DNA from: Nocardioides marmorisolisilvae
GTDB lineage: Bacteria > Actinomycetota > Actinomycetes > Propionibacteriales > Nocardioidaceae
Length of the DNA stretch: 64,000 bases
Direction: 5' to 3'
NCBI RefSeq assembly: GCF_003725775.1
Contig: NZ_RJSG01000001.1
Coordinates: 62,262-126,261, forward strand
Shown: positions 48,097 through 55,878 of the stretch, piece by piece
Layout of the letters: every line of letters begins with the position of its first letter
Numbering within the stretch: the first letter of the stretch is position 1
The notes under the pieces: model-generated
The model's database searches: none
Seen by the model: only the letters and a program-made list of their open reading frames with translations
What the model was told of the DNA's origin: nothing
Position numbers and translations under genes: made by a program

Positions 48097-48867
48097 ATGG
48101 CCTACGACCTCGTGCGCAGCGGCAGCGGCCCGCGACTGGTGCTCCTGCACTCGGGGTTCCACACCTGGGTCGAGTTCCGGCGCCTGGTCACGCTGCTCTC
48201 CGCCGAGTACGACGTGCTGGCGACGACCCAGCCCGGGAGCGCCGGCGGGCCACCGCTCGACCCGCGGCGGTCGATGCTCGCCCAGCACGCGGACTACGTC
48301 AGTGAGGTGCTCGACGAGGTCGGGTGGTCCGACGACGTCACCGCCGTCGGCAGCTCGTTCGGCGGCGTGCTCGCGATCGAGCTCCTCGGTCGTGAGCGGG
48401 TCAGCGCGGCGATCGCCCTCGCACCCCCGTGGGTGAGCGGCCCCGGCCTGCCGTTCTACGCGGCGTTGTTCGGGTCGGTGCTGCCGGCGCTGCGACTCAC
48501 CCGGCCGTTGTGGCCGTACTCGAGCCGCTCGGCGACGATCAACGGACTGTGGTTCCACCAGTCGCGCCGACCGACGGTAATCGACACCGCCGACGTGCCG
48601 CTGCTGCTGGACTCGGTGGCCAGGTTCCCGTTCTTCCGCACCGGACTGCAGCGCCGCGAGGGCCCGGGCATGCCCGACCTGACCCGGGTCGACTCGTCGC
48701 GCGTGACCCTCGCCTGGGGAACCCGCGACGTCCTGGTCCCCTCCTGGATGCGGACCCGGTGGGAGTCGGCGCTGCCGAAGGCGCGCTTGGTGCAGCTGCC
48801 CGGGTTCGCCCACCAACCTCACCTCCAGGATCCCGAGGCGGTCGCGGACCTGATCCGGGACGCTTAG
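48097..48867 (+). CDS. Alpha/beta hydrolase
   Basis: A 256-residue hydrolase. Nucleophile Ser87 lies in GSSFGG, the acid is probably the Asp of WGTRDVLVPSWMR, and the catalytic His is in GFAHQPHLQDP. The N-terminal HSGFHTW includes the oxyanion-hole region. The substrate is unknown. It sits between two YCII paralogues, 42 nt after the first, so it is probably transcribed with it. Confidence 0.9.
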   Translation: MAYDLVRSGSGPRLVLLHSGFHTWVEFRRLVTLLSAEYDVLATTQPGSAGGPPLDPRRSMLAQHADYVSEVLDEVGWSDDVTAVGSSFGGVLAIELLGRERVSAAIALAPPWVSGPGLPFYAALFGSVLPALRLTRPLWPYSSRSATINGLWFHQSRRPTVIDTADVPLLLDSVARFPFFRTGLQRREGPGMPDLTRVDSSRVTLAWGTRDVLVPSWMRTRWESALPKARLVQLPGFAHQPHLQDPEAVADLIRDA

Positions 48868-48887
48868 CGAATTTTTCTCGCACCAAG

Positions 48888-48914
48888 TGTCGTACCGGGC
48901 TTTGCCCGTTCGTG
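48888..48914 (+). promoter_or_regulatory. ECF-type promoter of YCII gene 2
   Basis: TGTCGTA (48888-48894), 16 nt, then CGTG (48911-48914), 51 nt before the second YCII ATG. Similarity to the upstream region of YCII gene 1 extends beyond the two boxes (GTTCGTGGA, GGTGGAGG-like), so the promoter was duplicated along with the gene or is under the same selection. Confidence 0.6.
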
Positions 48915-48965
48915 GACAGGGTGGAGGCTGGCCGCACGCGCCTGCCCGAACCAGGAGGAGAAGAG

Positions 48966-49331
48966 ATGGCCGAGTACCTGATCGCGTTCAACCAGGAGTG
49001 GGTGCCGGACATGCCCGAGGAGTGGTTCCAAGAGCGGTCGCGGGTCCTCAAGCCGATCCTCGCCGAGATGCGCGAGGCAGGCGTGCTCATCTTCACCGGC
49101 GGTCTCGACCCGGAGGCCCCGGTCTTCAGCGTCGACGCCGCCAGCGGCACCACGGTCTTCACCGACGGTCCGTACGTCGAGACCAAGGAGCACTTCGGCG
49201 GCCTCTGCGTGGTCGACGTGCCGGACCTGGAGGCGGCGCGCTACTGGGCGGGCCAGATCGCGATCGGCTGCGCCTGGCCGCAGCAGGTGACGCCGTTCAT
49301 GCGCCCGTTCCAGCCGATCGAGAACGAGTAG
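48966..49331 (+). CDS. YCII-related (DGPF-type) protein 2
   Basis: A 121-residue paralogue of the 47701 gene: AEYLIAFNQEWVP, FTDGPYVETKEHFGG, and IGCAWPQQVTPFMRPFQ. The N-terminal dozen residues are almost identical between the copies, while the middle has diverged. AGGAGGAG precedes the ATG. Like copy 1 it carries the TGTCGTA-N16-CGTG promoter. No catalytic activity is established for this branch. Confidence 0.9.
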   Translation: MAEYLIAFNQEWVPDMPEEWFQERSRVLKPILAEMREAGVLIFTGGLDPEAPVFSVDAASGTTVFTDGPYVETKEHFGGLCVVDVPDLEAARYWAGQIAIGCAWPQQVTPFMRPFQPIENE

Positions 49332-49420
49332 AACCGCAGACTGTGTCGCAGGCGACACCCGCACTGTGACGGCACGCTCAATCGCTGGCGTGCGCCCGGC
49401 GCCGGGTTCACCGTGGGGCC

Positions 49421-49768
49421 ATGGGCATCTTCAGGCGACGGACGCGCAACGCGGAGCACTCCGTGGAGATCGTGTTCGACGACGAGGGCGCGCGGCGGCT
49501 CTACCGCGGCGAGACGACGCACCGGGTCAGCTGGGCGGACCTCGAGCGCGTCGCGTTGCGGACCACCGATGACGGCCCGTTCGCCGAGGACCTGTTCTGG
49601 GTCCTGGTCGGCAGCCGCGGCACCGGCTTCGTGATCCCGTCCAGCCTGATCCCGCACGGGATGGTCGAGCGGCTCCAGCAGCTCCCCGGCTTCGACAACG
49701 AGGCGGTCATCCAGGCGATGCAGTCGGTGACCGAGAACGTGTTCGTCGCCTGGCGCCGGCCGGTCTGA
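49421..49768 (+). CDS. Conserved-looking small cytoplasmic protein, unknown family
   Basis: A 115-residue protein with a beta-rich N-terminal half (HSVEIVFDDEGARRLYRGETTHRV) and a helical C-terminus (MVERLQQLPGFDNEAVIQAMQS). The layout 'W-x-D-L-E-R-V', 'D-L-F-W-V-L-V', 'IP' is reminiscent of small PH-like bacterial proteins, but I cannot assign a family. It starts 89 nt after YCII gene 2 and ends 4 nt before the convergent Lnt gene. Confidence 0.75.
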   Translation: MGIFRRRTRNAEHSVEIVFDDEGARRLYRGETTHRVSWADLERVALRTTDDGPFAEDLFWVLVGSRGTGFVIPSSLIPHGMVERLQQLPGFDNEAVIQAMQSVTENVFVAWRRPV

Positions 49769-49772
49769 CCGA

Positions 49773-51194
49773 TCACGCCCTCCGTCGCCTCGCGATGGCC
49801 GCCGTCGCGTAAGCGCCCCACAACCCGGCGACGACGACGACGGCCCAGCCGAGCAGGTCGCCATGACGGGTGTAGAACGTGGCGCCGGTGCCGAGGTGGA
49901 CGTCCGCTACCAGGAGAGCGGTGTCGCCACCGGTGCTGATGTGGCGTGCGCGGATACGGCCGTCGGAGTCGACGATGACCGAGTCCCACGCCGTGTCGGC
50001 CTTGGCCGCCGGAACTCCGTTCTCGACCGACCGGAACACCAGGTGCGCGTAGTGCTGCTCGGCGATCCCCGACCAGTCCCAGGACGGTACGGCGAGCAGC
50101 TGCGCACCCGTGCGCACCGCCTGCCGGGCCGTCTCGGGATAGTCGAGGTCGTAGCAGATGATCGGTGCGATCCGCCCGAGCTCGGTGTCGGCCACCCGGA
50201 CCGGGCCGCCGACGCTGTGGTCGCCCTGGAAGGTGACCGGGTGACGCTTGTCGTAGGTCAGCATCCGCCCCCCGGGCCCGACCAGCAGTGCCCGGTTGAA
50301 CCGCTCGTGGTCCTCGGTGAAGCCGGTGACGATCAGGGTGCCGGTGGAGCGGGCGAGAGCCTGCAGCTCTGCGTCGAAGGATTCGTCGAGCGTCACGTAG
50401 CGCAGGACCTCCTCGGGCCAGACCACGAGCTGGGCGCCCTTGGCCTGCGCTCGCACGGTGGCGGCTTCGAGTCCGGTCAGCGTTCGGCGCAGGTCGGCGC
50501 GCCTTGATGTGTCACCCGCGGGGCTGCGCAGATCGGTGATCCCCGGTTGCACGACCGCGACCCGCACCACCGGCCCGTCGTCGTGGTGGGCGAGCATCAG
50601 CGCGCTGCTGCCGACCCACGCGGCCGCGGCCGCCGCGACGGAGACGGCGGCCACCACCTTCGTCCGTCCCGCACTGACCACGAGGCCGGCGAGCGCGTAG
50701 TTGACGAGCATCACCACCAGATTCAGCCCGGCAATCCCGACGAGGCTGATCGGCTGGATCAGCCATGCCTGGTGGTAGAGCGCGTACGCCGGGTCGACCC
50801 ACGAGGCGATCGGGGTGAGCGCCAGGACGAAGAGCACCGCCGTCCAGACCACCGGATCGGACCAGACGTGGCGCCGACCGGTGCGGTCCAAGCAGAGCCT
50901 CGAGAACCACCCGCCGCCGATCAAGCCGGGCACCAGGACCGCGAAGATCCAACGCTGACCAGGGAGGAACGTGTCCCACAGGATCCAGACCAGGTAGCCC
51001 CCGACCGCGACCCCGAGCGCGAGCCCGGACCACCGCGCCGGGAGCACCCTGTTCTGCGCGACCACCAGGGGCACGAACGCGACGAACACCAGCGGCCAGA
51101 CGCCGTACGACGACGAGGCCAGCACCAGCGCGACCGCGCTGAGCACCGAGAGCCCGATGCCCTCGGCGATCCGTCGCGCGCTACCGGAGATCAT
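49773..51194 (-). CDS. lnt: Apolipoprotein N-acyltransferase-like protein
   Basis: A 473-residue protein with an N-terminal membrane domain of six to seven helices (ending near residue 195), an extracytoplasmic nitrilase domain, and a C-terminal helix (LLGWAVVVVAGLWGAYATAAI). The nitrilase triad is visible: Glu in VVWPEEV, Lys in YDKRHPVTF and Cys in IICYDLDYPE. Lnt adds the third acyl chain to lipoproteins, and the window encodes at least five lipoproteins. The ATG at 51194 follows the frameshifted tautomerase remnant by 7 nt; the longer open frame upstream is not coding. Confidence 0.88.
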   Translation of the reverse strand: MISGSARRIAEGIGLSVLSAVALVLASSSYGVWPLVFVAFVPLVVAQNRVLPARWSGLALGVAVGGYLVWILWDTFLPGQRWIFAVLVPGLIGGGWFSRLCLDRTGRRHVWSDPVVWTAVLFVLALTPIASWVDPAYALYHQAWLIQPISLVGIAGLNLVVMLVNYALAGLVVSAGRTKVVAAVSVAAAAAAWVGSSALMLAHHDDGPVVRVAVVQPGITDLRSPAGDTSRRADLRRTLTGLEAATVRAQAKGAQLVVWPEEVLRYVTLDESFDAELQALARSTGTLIVTGFTEDHERFNRALLVGPGGRMLTYDKRHPVTFQGDHSVGGPVRVADTELGRIAPIICYDLDYPETARQAVRTGAQLLAVPSWDWSGIAEQHYAHLVFRSVENGVPAAKADTAWDSVIVDSDGRIRARHISTGGDTALLVADVHLGTGATFYTRHGDLLGWAVVVVAGLWGAYATAAIARRRRA

Positions 51195-51201
51195 CGGACG
51201 C

Positions 51202-51595
51202 CTAGACGTTGACCTCGAACCCGAGCTCGATGTCGGAAGCGGCCTGTCCTCCGCGGATCCCCCAGTTCTCCCGGGTGATCTCACGCAGGGTGATGGTGAC
51301 GTGGTCGCGGGATGCCCAGGGGCTCGAGGCGGCCGACGATCTCGGCGTACAGGGCGCGCTTGGCCTCCAGCGACCGCCCGGCGAAGCAGTCGATCGCGAC
51401 CATGGTGGCGCGCTCGGGCTCGGCCAGGTGCGGCGGGCACGCGAAGCGGTGCGGCTCGTGGACCACGAGCCGCACGTGCTTGTCGCCGGGCGGGATCCGG
51501 AACGCCGCGACCAGCGCACCGTGCACGGCGTCGATGATCGCGACCTCCTCGGACTCCGAGTAGGGGCGACGGATCTCGATCAGCGCACCGGGCAT
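51202..51595 (-). pseudogene. Tautomerase family protein disrupted by a frameshift
   Basis: Read from the ATG at 51595, the frame gives a good tautomerase-like protein (MPGALIEIRRPYSESEE, HVRLVVHEPHRFACPPH, EAKRALYAEIVGRLEPLGIP) and then goes out of register. The neighbouring frame continues it seamlessly from about 51309: RDHVTITLREITRENWGIRGG, ending at a stop at 51202. One base appears to be missing in the CCCG run near 51309-51313. Together the two pieces give a protein of about 130 residues with Pro2 as the expected catalytic base. It could be a true pseudogene or a sequencing error in GC-rich DNA. Confidence 0.75.
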
Positions 51596-51613
51596 GCGCT
51601 GATCGTCTCACCG

Positions 51614-52579
51614 TCAGTGCGCGGGCTTCACCCGGATTTGGGTCGTCACCGAGACGGCCGAGCAGCTGGTCGTGCCGCGACGCCCGTCGGCGGTGGCGAC
51701 GCTGACCTCGGCCCGGTACGGCGTGACCGACTGCCGCTGGGTGGTGCCGTCCTCGGAGAGGGTCTCGCGCACAGTCTTGCCGGCCTTCGTGAGCCCCAGA
51801 CCGATGCTGGCGTGGGTCCGCACCGCACCGGTGAACACGTCGAGGAAGTCGGTGCGCAGGGTGCCCCGACCACCGTTCACCCGCAGCTCGCCCTGCGCCT
51901 TCTCGACGTTCTCGCCACCGTGGTCGAGCACGACCTCGACGTACGGGGTCGGCAGCACGCCCGTCAGCCGGACCTGGCCGTCGGCGAGGCCGTCGAGGTC
52001 GCAGATGTCCGAGGCGAAGTCGGAGGAGGTGTGGATCGAAGCCGACGGGTTCGTCGTGCGCACGTGGAACCCGTTGATCTCGCCGTTGCAGGCGTTCTCC
52101 GCGAGGGTGACGGCCTTGCCGCCGTACGACGCCGTGCCGCCGCTCAGGGTGACGTCGGCGTGCGAGGTGCTGCCCTTCGTCCACGAGTTGCCGTCGCGGT
52201 CGTTGACCTGCTCGGTCACGGTCGGACCCGCGGTGGCCGTGGCGCTGATCGAGAAGGCCTTCGACCCGAGCGGGATGGTCGCGTGGAAGGTCGGTCCGAA
52301 GCCGAAGTCGGTGGCCTGGCCCTCGGCGACCTGGGCGCCGTCGGCATCCTCGACGAAGGCGCCGATCCCGCCCTCGGCGCCGTCGGTCGTGCCGCCGCCG
52401 AAGAGGAACAGGGTCTGGCCGCCGCCGAGGTCGGCCACGCAGCTCACGCCCCAGTACTCGGCGTTGACCCGGGTCGGCGCACCGGCACCGGCCGGGGCAG
52501 CGAGGGTCAGCAGGGCGGTGGCGCCGGCAACGGCACCGAGGGCAGTGCGGCGCAGGGCGCCGCGGGTGTTCAGGTTCAT
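51614..52579 (-). CDS. Secreted protein of unknown function, 321 residues
   Basis: The ATG at 52579 has GGAG 5 nt upstream and starts a signal peptide (MNLNTRGALRRTALGAVAGATALLTLAAPAGA). The mature part is beta-rich with conserved-looking cysteines in YWGVSCVADLGG, ENACNGEING, SDICDLDG and TTSCSAVSV. No domain is recognised. It follows the MMPL transporter by 69 nt on the same strand and could be co-transcribed with it. Confidence 0.82.
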   Translation of the reverse strand: MNLNTRGALRRTALGAVAGATALLTLAAPAGAGAPTRVNAEYWGVSCVADLGGGQTLFLFGGGTTDGAEGGIGAFVEDADGAQVAEGQATDFGFGPTFHATIPLGSKAFSISATATAGPTVTEQVNDRDGNSWTKGSTSHADVTLSGGTASYGGKAVTLAENACNGEINGFHVRTTNPSASIHTSSDFASDICDLDGLADGQVRLTGVLPTPYVEVVLDHGGENVEKAQGELRVNGGRGTLRTDFLDVFTGAVRTHASIGLGLTKAGKTVRETLSEDGTTQRQSVTPYRAEVSVATADGRRGTTSCSAVSVTTQIRVKPAH

Positions 52580-52648
52580 CACGTCTCCTGGGAGGGGGTC
52601 ATCCTCATCCTGGACGACGCGAGGCCCGAAAAGGTTGCACGCGTCCCG

Positions 52649-54802
52649 TCACCCGTGCGAGAACCGGATCTCCGGCAGCACCCGACGCAGCCAGCTCGGC
52701 GCCCACCACGCGGCACGACCGGTCAGCCGGAGCAGCACCGGGAGCAGCACCAGGCGGACCAGGAACGCGTCGACCAGCACCGCGACCCCGAGCACGATGC
52801 CCATCTCCTTGGGCGGCAGCGGGCCGGAGAGCGCGAAGGTGAAGAACACAGCGACCATCACGGCACCGGCCGCGAAGACGACCCGGCCCGAGTGGGCGAG
52901 CGCCGCGACCATCGCCTCGCGCGGATCGCCGGTCCGCTCGTAGTGCTCCTTGGCCGAGGCGAGCAGGAACGCCGTGTAGTCCATCGCGATCGCGAAGATC
53001 ATCGCGAAGAAGAACACCGGCGCCCACGCGTCGAGGAATCCCTGCGCGTCGAAGCCCAGGAGTCCTGAGCCCCAGCCCTCCTGGAAGACCAGGCGGGCGA
53101 TGCCGAAGGCGGCGCCGACCGAGAGCAGGCTGGTCAGGGTGCCGAGGAGCGCGATCAGGGGGGCTTGCAGCGCGAAGACCAGCAGCAGGAACCCGAGTGC
53201 CAGCACCACGGCGATCACCACGGGGGTGGCGGCGTCCAGCTCCGCGGCGAGGTCGAGGTTCTCGACCGCCGCTCCCCCGACCAGGGCTCCGGGAGGAAGA
53301 TCGGCCCGCAGCCGGTCAACGGTGGCCGACAGCGCCGCGGAGGTCGGACCCGAGGTCGGCATCGCCTGGATCAGCGCGAAGCCGCTGCCGTCGTCCGCAG
53401 GCTGGGCCGGGAACGCCATCGCGATCCCGTCCTCGGACCGGAGCACCCGGGTCGCCGCGGCGACCTGGTCACCGGGGACGACGACCTGGAGCGCGGCAGG
53501 CGCACCCGGACCGAACGCCGCCTGCACCTGGTCGTAGCCGACGCGGGCGGTCGCATCGTGCGGCAGCACCGCGATCGAGGGCATCGACGTGCGGAGCCCC
53601 ACGACCGGGGCGGCGAGCAGAGCCAGGACAGCCAGGGCCGCCCCGCCGTACAGGGCCGGCCGGTTCGCCAGCCGCTCGGCCCAGGCCGCGAACCGCGGCG
53701 AGGTCGCGCGCTGGTGCTGCGACCACGGCAGTGCGAGCCGGTCCAGTCGTCGGTCGAGCTTGGCCAGCACCAGCGGCAGCAGGGTGAGCGTGGCACCGAG
53801 CACGAACACGACCGCGAGCATGATCCCGCCGGCCGCCGATCGGAATGCCGGCGACGGGACCAGCATCACCGCGGAGAGCGAGACCAGCACCGTCGCGCCG
53901 GAGAGCAGGATCGCCTTGCCCGCGGTGTCCATCGTCGCGGCGACGGCTGGTCGCACGTCGAGCTCCTGGCGGGCGGCCCGGAAGCGGACGACCAGGAACA
54001 GCGCGTAGTCGATCCCGAGCGCCAGGGCGAACATCATCGCGAAGTTCATCGCCCAGATGGAGACCGGGACGACGTGCGTGATCAGCACCAGCGAGCCGGC
54101 GGAGGCCACCAGGCCGGCCAGCGTGAGCAGCAGGGGCAGGCCCGCGGCGACGAGGGTTCCGAAGGCGAGCACGAGGATCGCCATCGTCACCGGCCAGGAC
54201 AGCAGCTCCGAGGTCAGCATCGCCTTGAGGTTCGACTCGTTGAAGTCCGACCAGAGCGCCGAGGCGCCGGTGACCTCGACCTGGACGCCGTGTCCGGACA
54301 GCGCGGTCAGCGGGCCCTTCAGGTCGGACGCGGCGGCGACCATCTCGTTGGTGTCCCCGCGGGCCCCACCGAGCAGGACCGCCGTCCGGACGTCGCGGCT
54401 GACCGTGGCTCCCGGCGTCGGGGCGACCACGTCTGAGACCCGCGGGTCGGCCGCCAGGATCTGGGTGGCCCGTGCGATGACCTGCGCACCGCGGCCGGTG
54501 AGCACGGAGTCGCCGGTGACGACGACCTGGAGCGCCGAGCTCGCGTTGCCCCCGAAGTGTTCCTGGGCGAGCTTGCGCGCGGCCACCGACTCCGAGCCGT
54601 CGTCCTGCCAGCCGGCGCCCGAGAGCGACGACTCCACCTGCGGCGCGAACAGGCCGAGCCCGATGACCACGAACATCCAGAGCACCGCCGTACGGCGCCC
54701 GTTGTCGACGACCCAGAGGCCGAGGCGGCCCAGCGGACCGGCGGACAAGGTCGTGCGGATCCGCTCGAGCATCTCGGCGCGATCGTCGGAAGTCAGTGTC
54801 AT
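52649..54802 (-). CDS. MMPL family RND-type exporter
   Basis: A 717-residue exporter with two MMPL halves. Each has one helix, a large extracytoplasmic loop, then a five-helix bundle: residues 35-55, loop to ~185, helices to ~345; then 380-400, loop to ~520, helices to ~690. Conserved proton-relay-region motifs appear as ALGIDYALFLVVRFR and AIAMDYTAFLLASAKEHYE. Such proteins export lipids or hydrophobic compounds using proton flow. AGGAG precedes the ATG. The promoter region, shared with the divergent CsoR-family gene, carries two palindromic operators, so expression is likely controlled by that repressor. Confidence 0.94.
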   Translation of the reverse strand: MTLTSDDRAEMLERIRTTLSAGPLGRLGLWVVDNGRRTAVLWMFVVIGLGLFAPQVESSLSGAGWQDDGSESVAARKLAQEHFGGNASSALQVVVTGDSVLTGRGAQVIARATQILAADPRVSDVVAPTPGATVSRDVRTAVLLGGARGDTNEMVAAASDLKGPLTALSGHGVQVEVTGASALWSDFNESNLKAMLTSELLSWPVTMAILVLAFGTLVAAGLPLLLTLAGLVASAGSLVLITHVVPVSIWAMNFAMMFALALGIDYALFLVVRFRAARQELDVRPAVAATMDTAGKAILLSGATVLVSLSAVMLVPSPAFRSAAGGIMLAVVFVLGATLTLLPLVLAKLDRRLDRLALPWSQHQRATSPRFAAWAERLANRPALYGGAALAVLALLAAPVVGLRTSMPSIAVLPHDATARVGYDQVQAAFGPGAPAALQVVVPGDQVAAATRVLRSEDGIAMAFPAQPADDGSGFALIQAMPTSGPTSAALSATVDRLRADLPPGALVGGAAVENLDLAAELDAATPVVIAVVLALGFLLLVFALQAPLIALLGTLTSLLSVGAAFGIARLVFQEGWGSGLLGFDAQGFLDAWAPVFFFAMIFAIAMDYTAFLLASAKEHYERTGDPREAMVAALAHSGRVVFAAGAVMVAVFFTFALSGPLPPKEMGIVLGVAVLVDAFLVRLVLLPVLLRLTGRAAWWAPSWLRRVLPEIRFSHG

Positions 54803-54825
54803 CAGGGTTCTCCTCTGTCGTGAAT

Positions 54826-54845
54826 CGATACCCCTTGGGGTATCG
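54826..54845. promoter_or_regulatory. CsoR/CstR-type operator 1
   Basis: CGATACCCCTTGGGGTATCG is an inverted repeat with 9-bp arms and a 2-nt centre. The ATACCCC...GGGGTAT core matches the G/C-tract operators of CsoR-family repressors. It lies 24 nt upstream of the MMPL start codon. Confidence 0.8.
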
Positions 54846-54864
54846 ACTACGATGATCCTAGGAA

Positions 54865-54876
54865 ACCCCCGGGGGT
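54865..54876. promoter_or_regulatory. CsoR/CstR-type operator 2
   Basis: ACCCCCGGGGGT is a perfect 12-bp palindrome flanked by AA and AT, giving a second operator of the same kind 19 nt from operator 1 and about 60 nt before the CsoR-family ATG. It would allow autoregulation as well as control of the exporter. Confidence 0.7.
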
Positions 54877-54937
54877 ATGCTCCAGTTCACGATCTGTACT
54901 GCCTCCCCGACCACTCCCCTCACCGCTGAGGAGCACG

Positions 54938-55201
54938 ATGAAGCTCGAACCCGCTGAGATGACGCCGGTGATCAACCGGATCAAGCGCGCCCAGGGCCAG
55001 CTCAACGGCATCCTGCGGATGCTCGAGGAGGGCCGCGAGTGCGAGGACGTCGTGACCCAGGTCGCCGCGGTCTCGCGCGCCCTCGACAAGGCCGGCTTCG
55101 CGATCGTCTCGATCGGCCTGCAGCAGGCGCTTAACAGTCCCGAGGGCATGCGTGCCCTGGACCTGCAGCGGATGGAGAAGCTCTTTCTCTCGCTCGCGTG
55201 A
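54938..55201 (+). CDS. CsoR/CstR-family repressor lacking most sensor ligands
   Basis: An 87-residue all-helical DUF156 regulator: PVINRIKRAQGQLNGILRMLEEGREC, then EDVVTQVAAVSRALDKAGFAIVS. The first conserved Cys (in GRECEDV, residue 35) is kept. At the positions of the CsoR His and second Cys, the sequence reads IGLQQAL, with Gly and Ala instead. It therefore lacks the Cu(I) C-H-C set and also the second Cys of CstR-type persulfide sensors. GAGGAG precedes the ATG. Two palindromic operators lie between it and the divergent MMPL gene. The inducer is unknown. Confidence 0.9.
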   Translation: MKLEPAEMTPVINRIKRAQGQLNGILRMLEEGRECEDVVTQVAAVSRALDKAGFAIVSIGLQQALNSPEGMRALDLQRMEKLFLSLA

Positions 55202-55209
55202 CGGATCCG

Positions 55210-55236
55210 TGTCACAGATCCCGCTCGGCCGGTGTC
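55210..55236 (+). promoter_or_regulatory. ECF41-type promoter before the decarboxylase-family gene
   Basis: TGTCACA at 55210-55216, 16 nt, then TGTC at 55233-55236, 51 nt before the ATG. TGTCACA is the -35 signature I know for ECF41 sigma factors; their usual -10 is CGTC, so one base differs. The two genes that follow encode a typical ECF41 target and an ECF41 factor. Confidence 0.65.
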
Positions 55237-55287
55237 TTCATGTCGACGAGCCCTCCCAGGGGCACCGGAACGAGGAGACGATCGACG

Positions 55288-55878
55288 ATGAGCACGAAGA
55301 CGTACGCGACCACCGAGGAGCGCCGCCAGGCCGCCCGCGTCCCGCTGGTGGAGGACCAGGACCTGTTCAGCAAGGCGGTCGGCTGGTACTCCCGGCGCAC
55401 CTACGGCAAGGTCCTCGACAACGGCCTGGCGCTGCTGCACCACAAGCCGATCCTGTTCGCGATCATGAAGTTCGAGGGCAAGGTCGCCAAGTGGAACCGC
55501 CTCGACCCGGACCTCAAGCTGCTCGCCGAGGCCTGCAGCGCCGCGGTCATCGGCTGCAGCTGGTGCATGGACTTCGGGTACTGGGCAGGCCAGAGCAAGG
55601 GCCTGGACACGAGCAAGCTCGAGCACGTGCCGACCTGGCGCACCTCGGAGGTCTTCAGCCCGCTGGAGCGCCGCGTCCTCGAGTACGCCGAGGCGATGAG
55701 CGTGACCCCGCTCGAGGTGACCGACGAGATGGCCGAGGCGCTGCGCGCGGATCTCGGTGAGGATGGGTTCGTGGAGCTGACCATGATGATCGCCGTCGAG
55801 AACGAGCGCTCGCGGTTCAACAGCGCCATCGGGCTGACCAGCCAGGGCTTCAAGGAGTTCTGTGAGCTCCGCGGCTGA
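55288..55878 (+). CDS. Carboxymuconolactone decarboxylase family protein
   Basis: A 196-residue AhpD-like/CMD protein. The redox motif C-S-W-C with its downstream Asp lies in VIGCSWCMDFGYW, and ERRVLEYAEAMSVTP is also typical. The CxxC suggests a thiol-peroxidase or disulfide role rather than decarboxylation. GAGGAGA lies upstream of the ATG at 55288. It overlaps the sigma-factor gene by 17 nt. CMD-family proteins are among the standard partners of ECF41 sigma factors. Confidence 0.92.
   Translation: MSTKTYATTEERRQAARVPLVEDQDLFSKAVGWYSRRTYGKVLDNGLALLHHKPILFAIMKFEGKVAKWNRLDPDLKLLAEACSAAVIGCSWCMDFGYWAGQSKGLDTSKLEHVPTWRTSEVFSPLERRVLEYAEAMSVTPLEVTDEMAEALRADLGEDGFVELTMMIAVENERSRFNSAIGLTSQGFKEFCELRG

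Noticed and set aside
51281-51595. Two separate small genes in overlapping frames
   Set aside because: The halves complete one tautomerase-like protein when one base is restored, so a frameshift explains them better.
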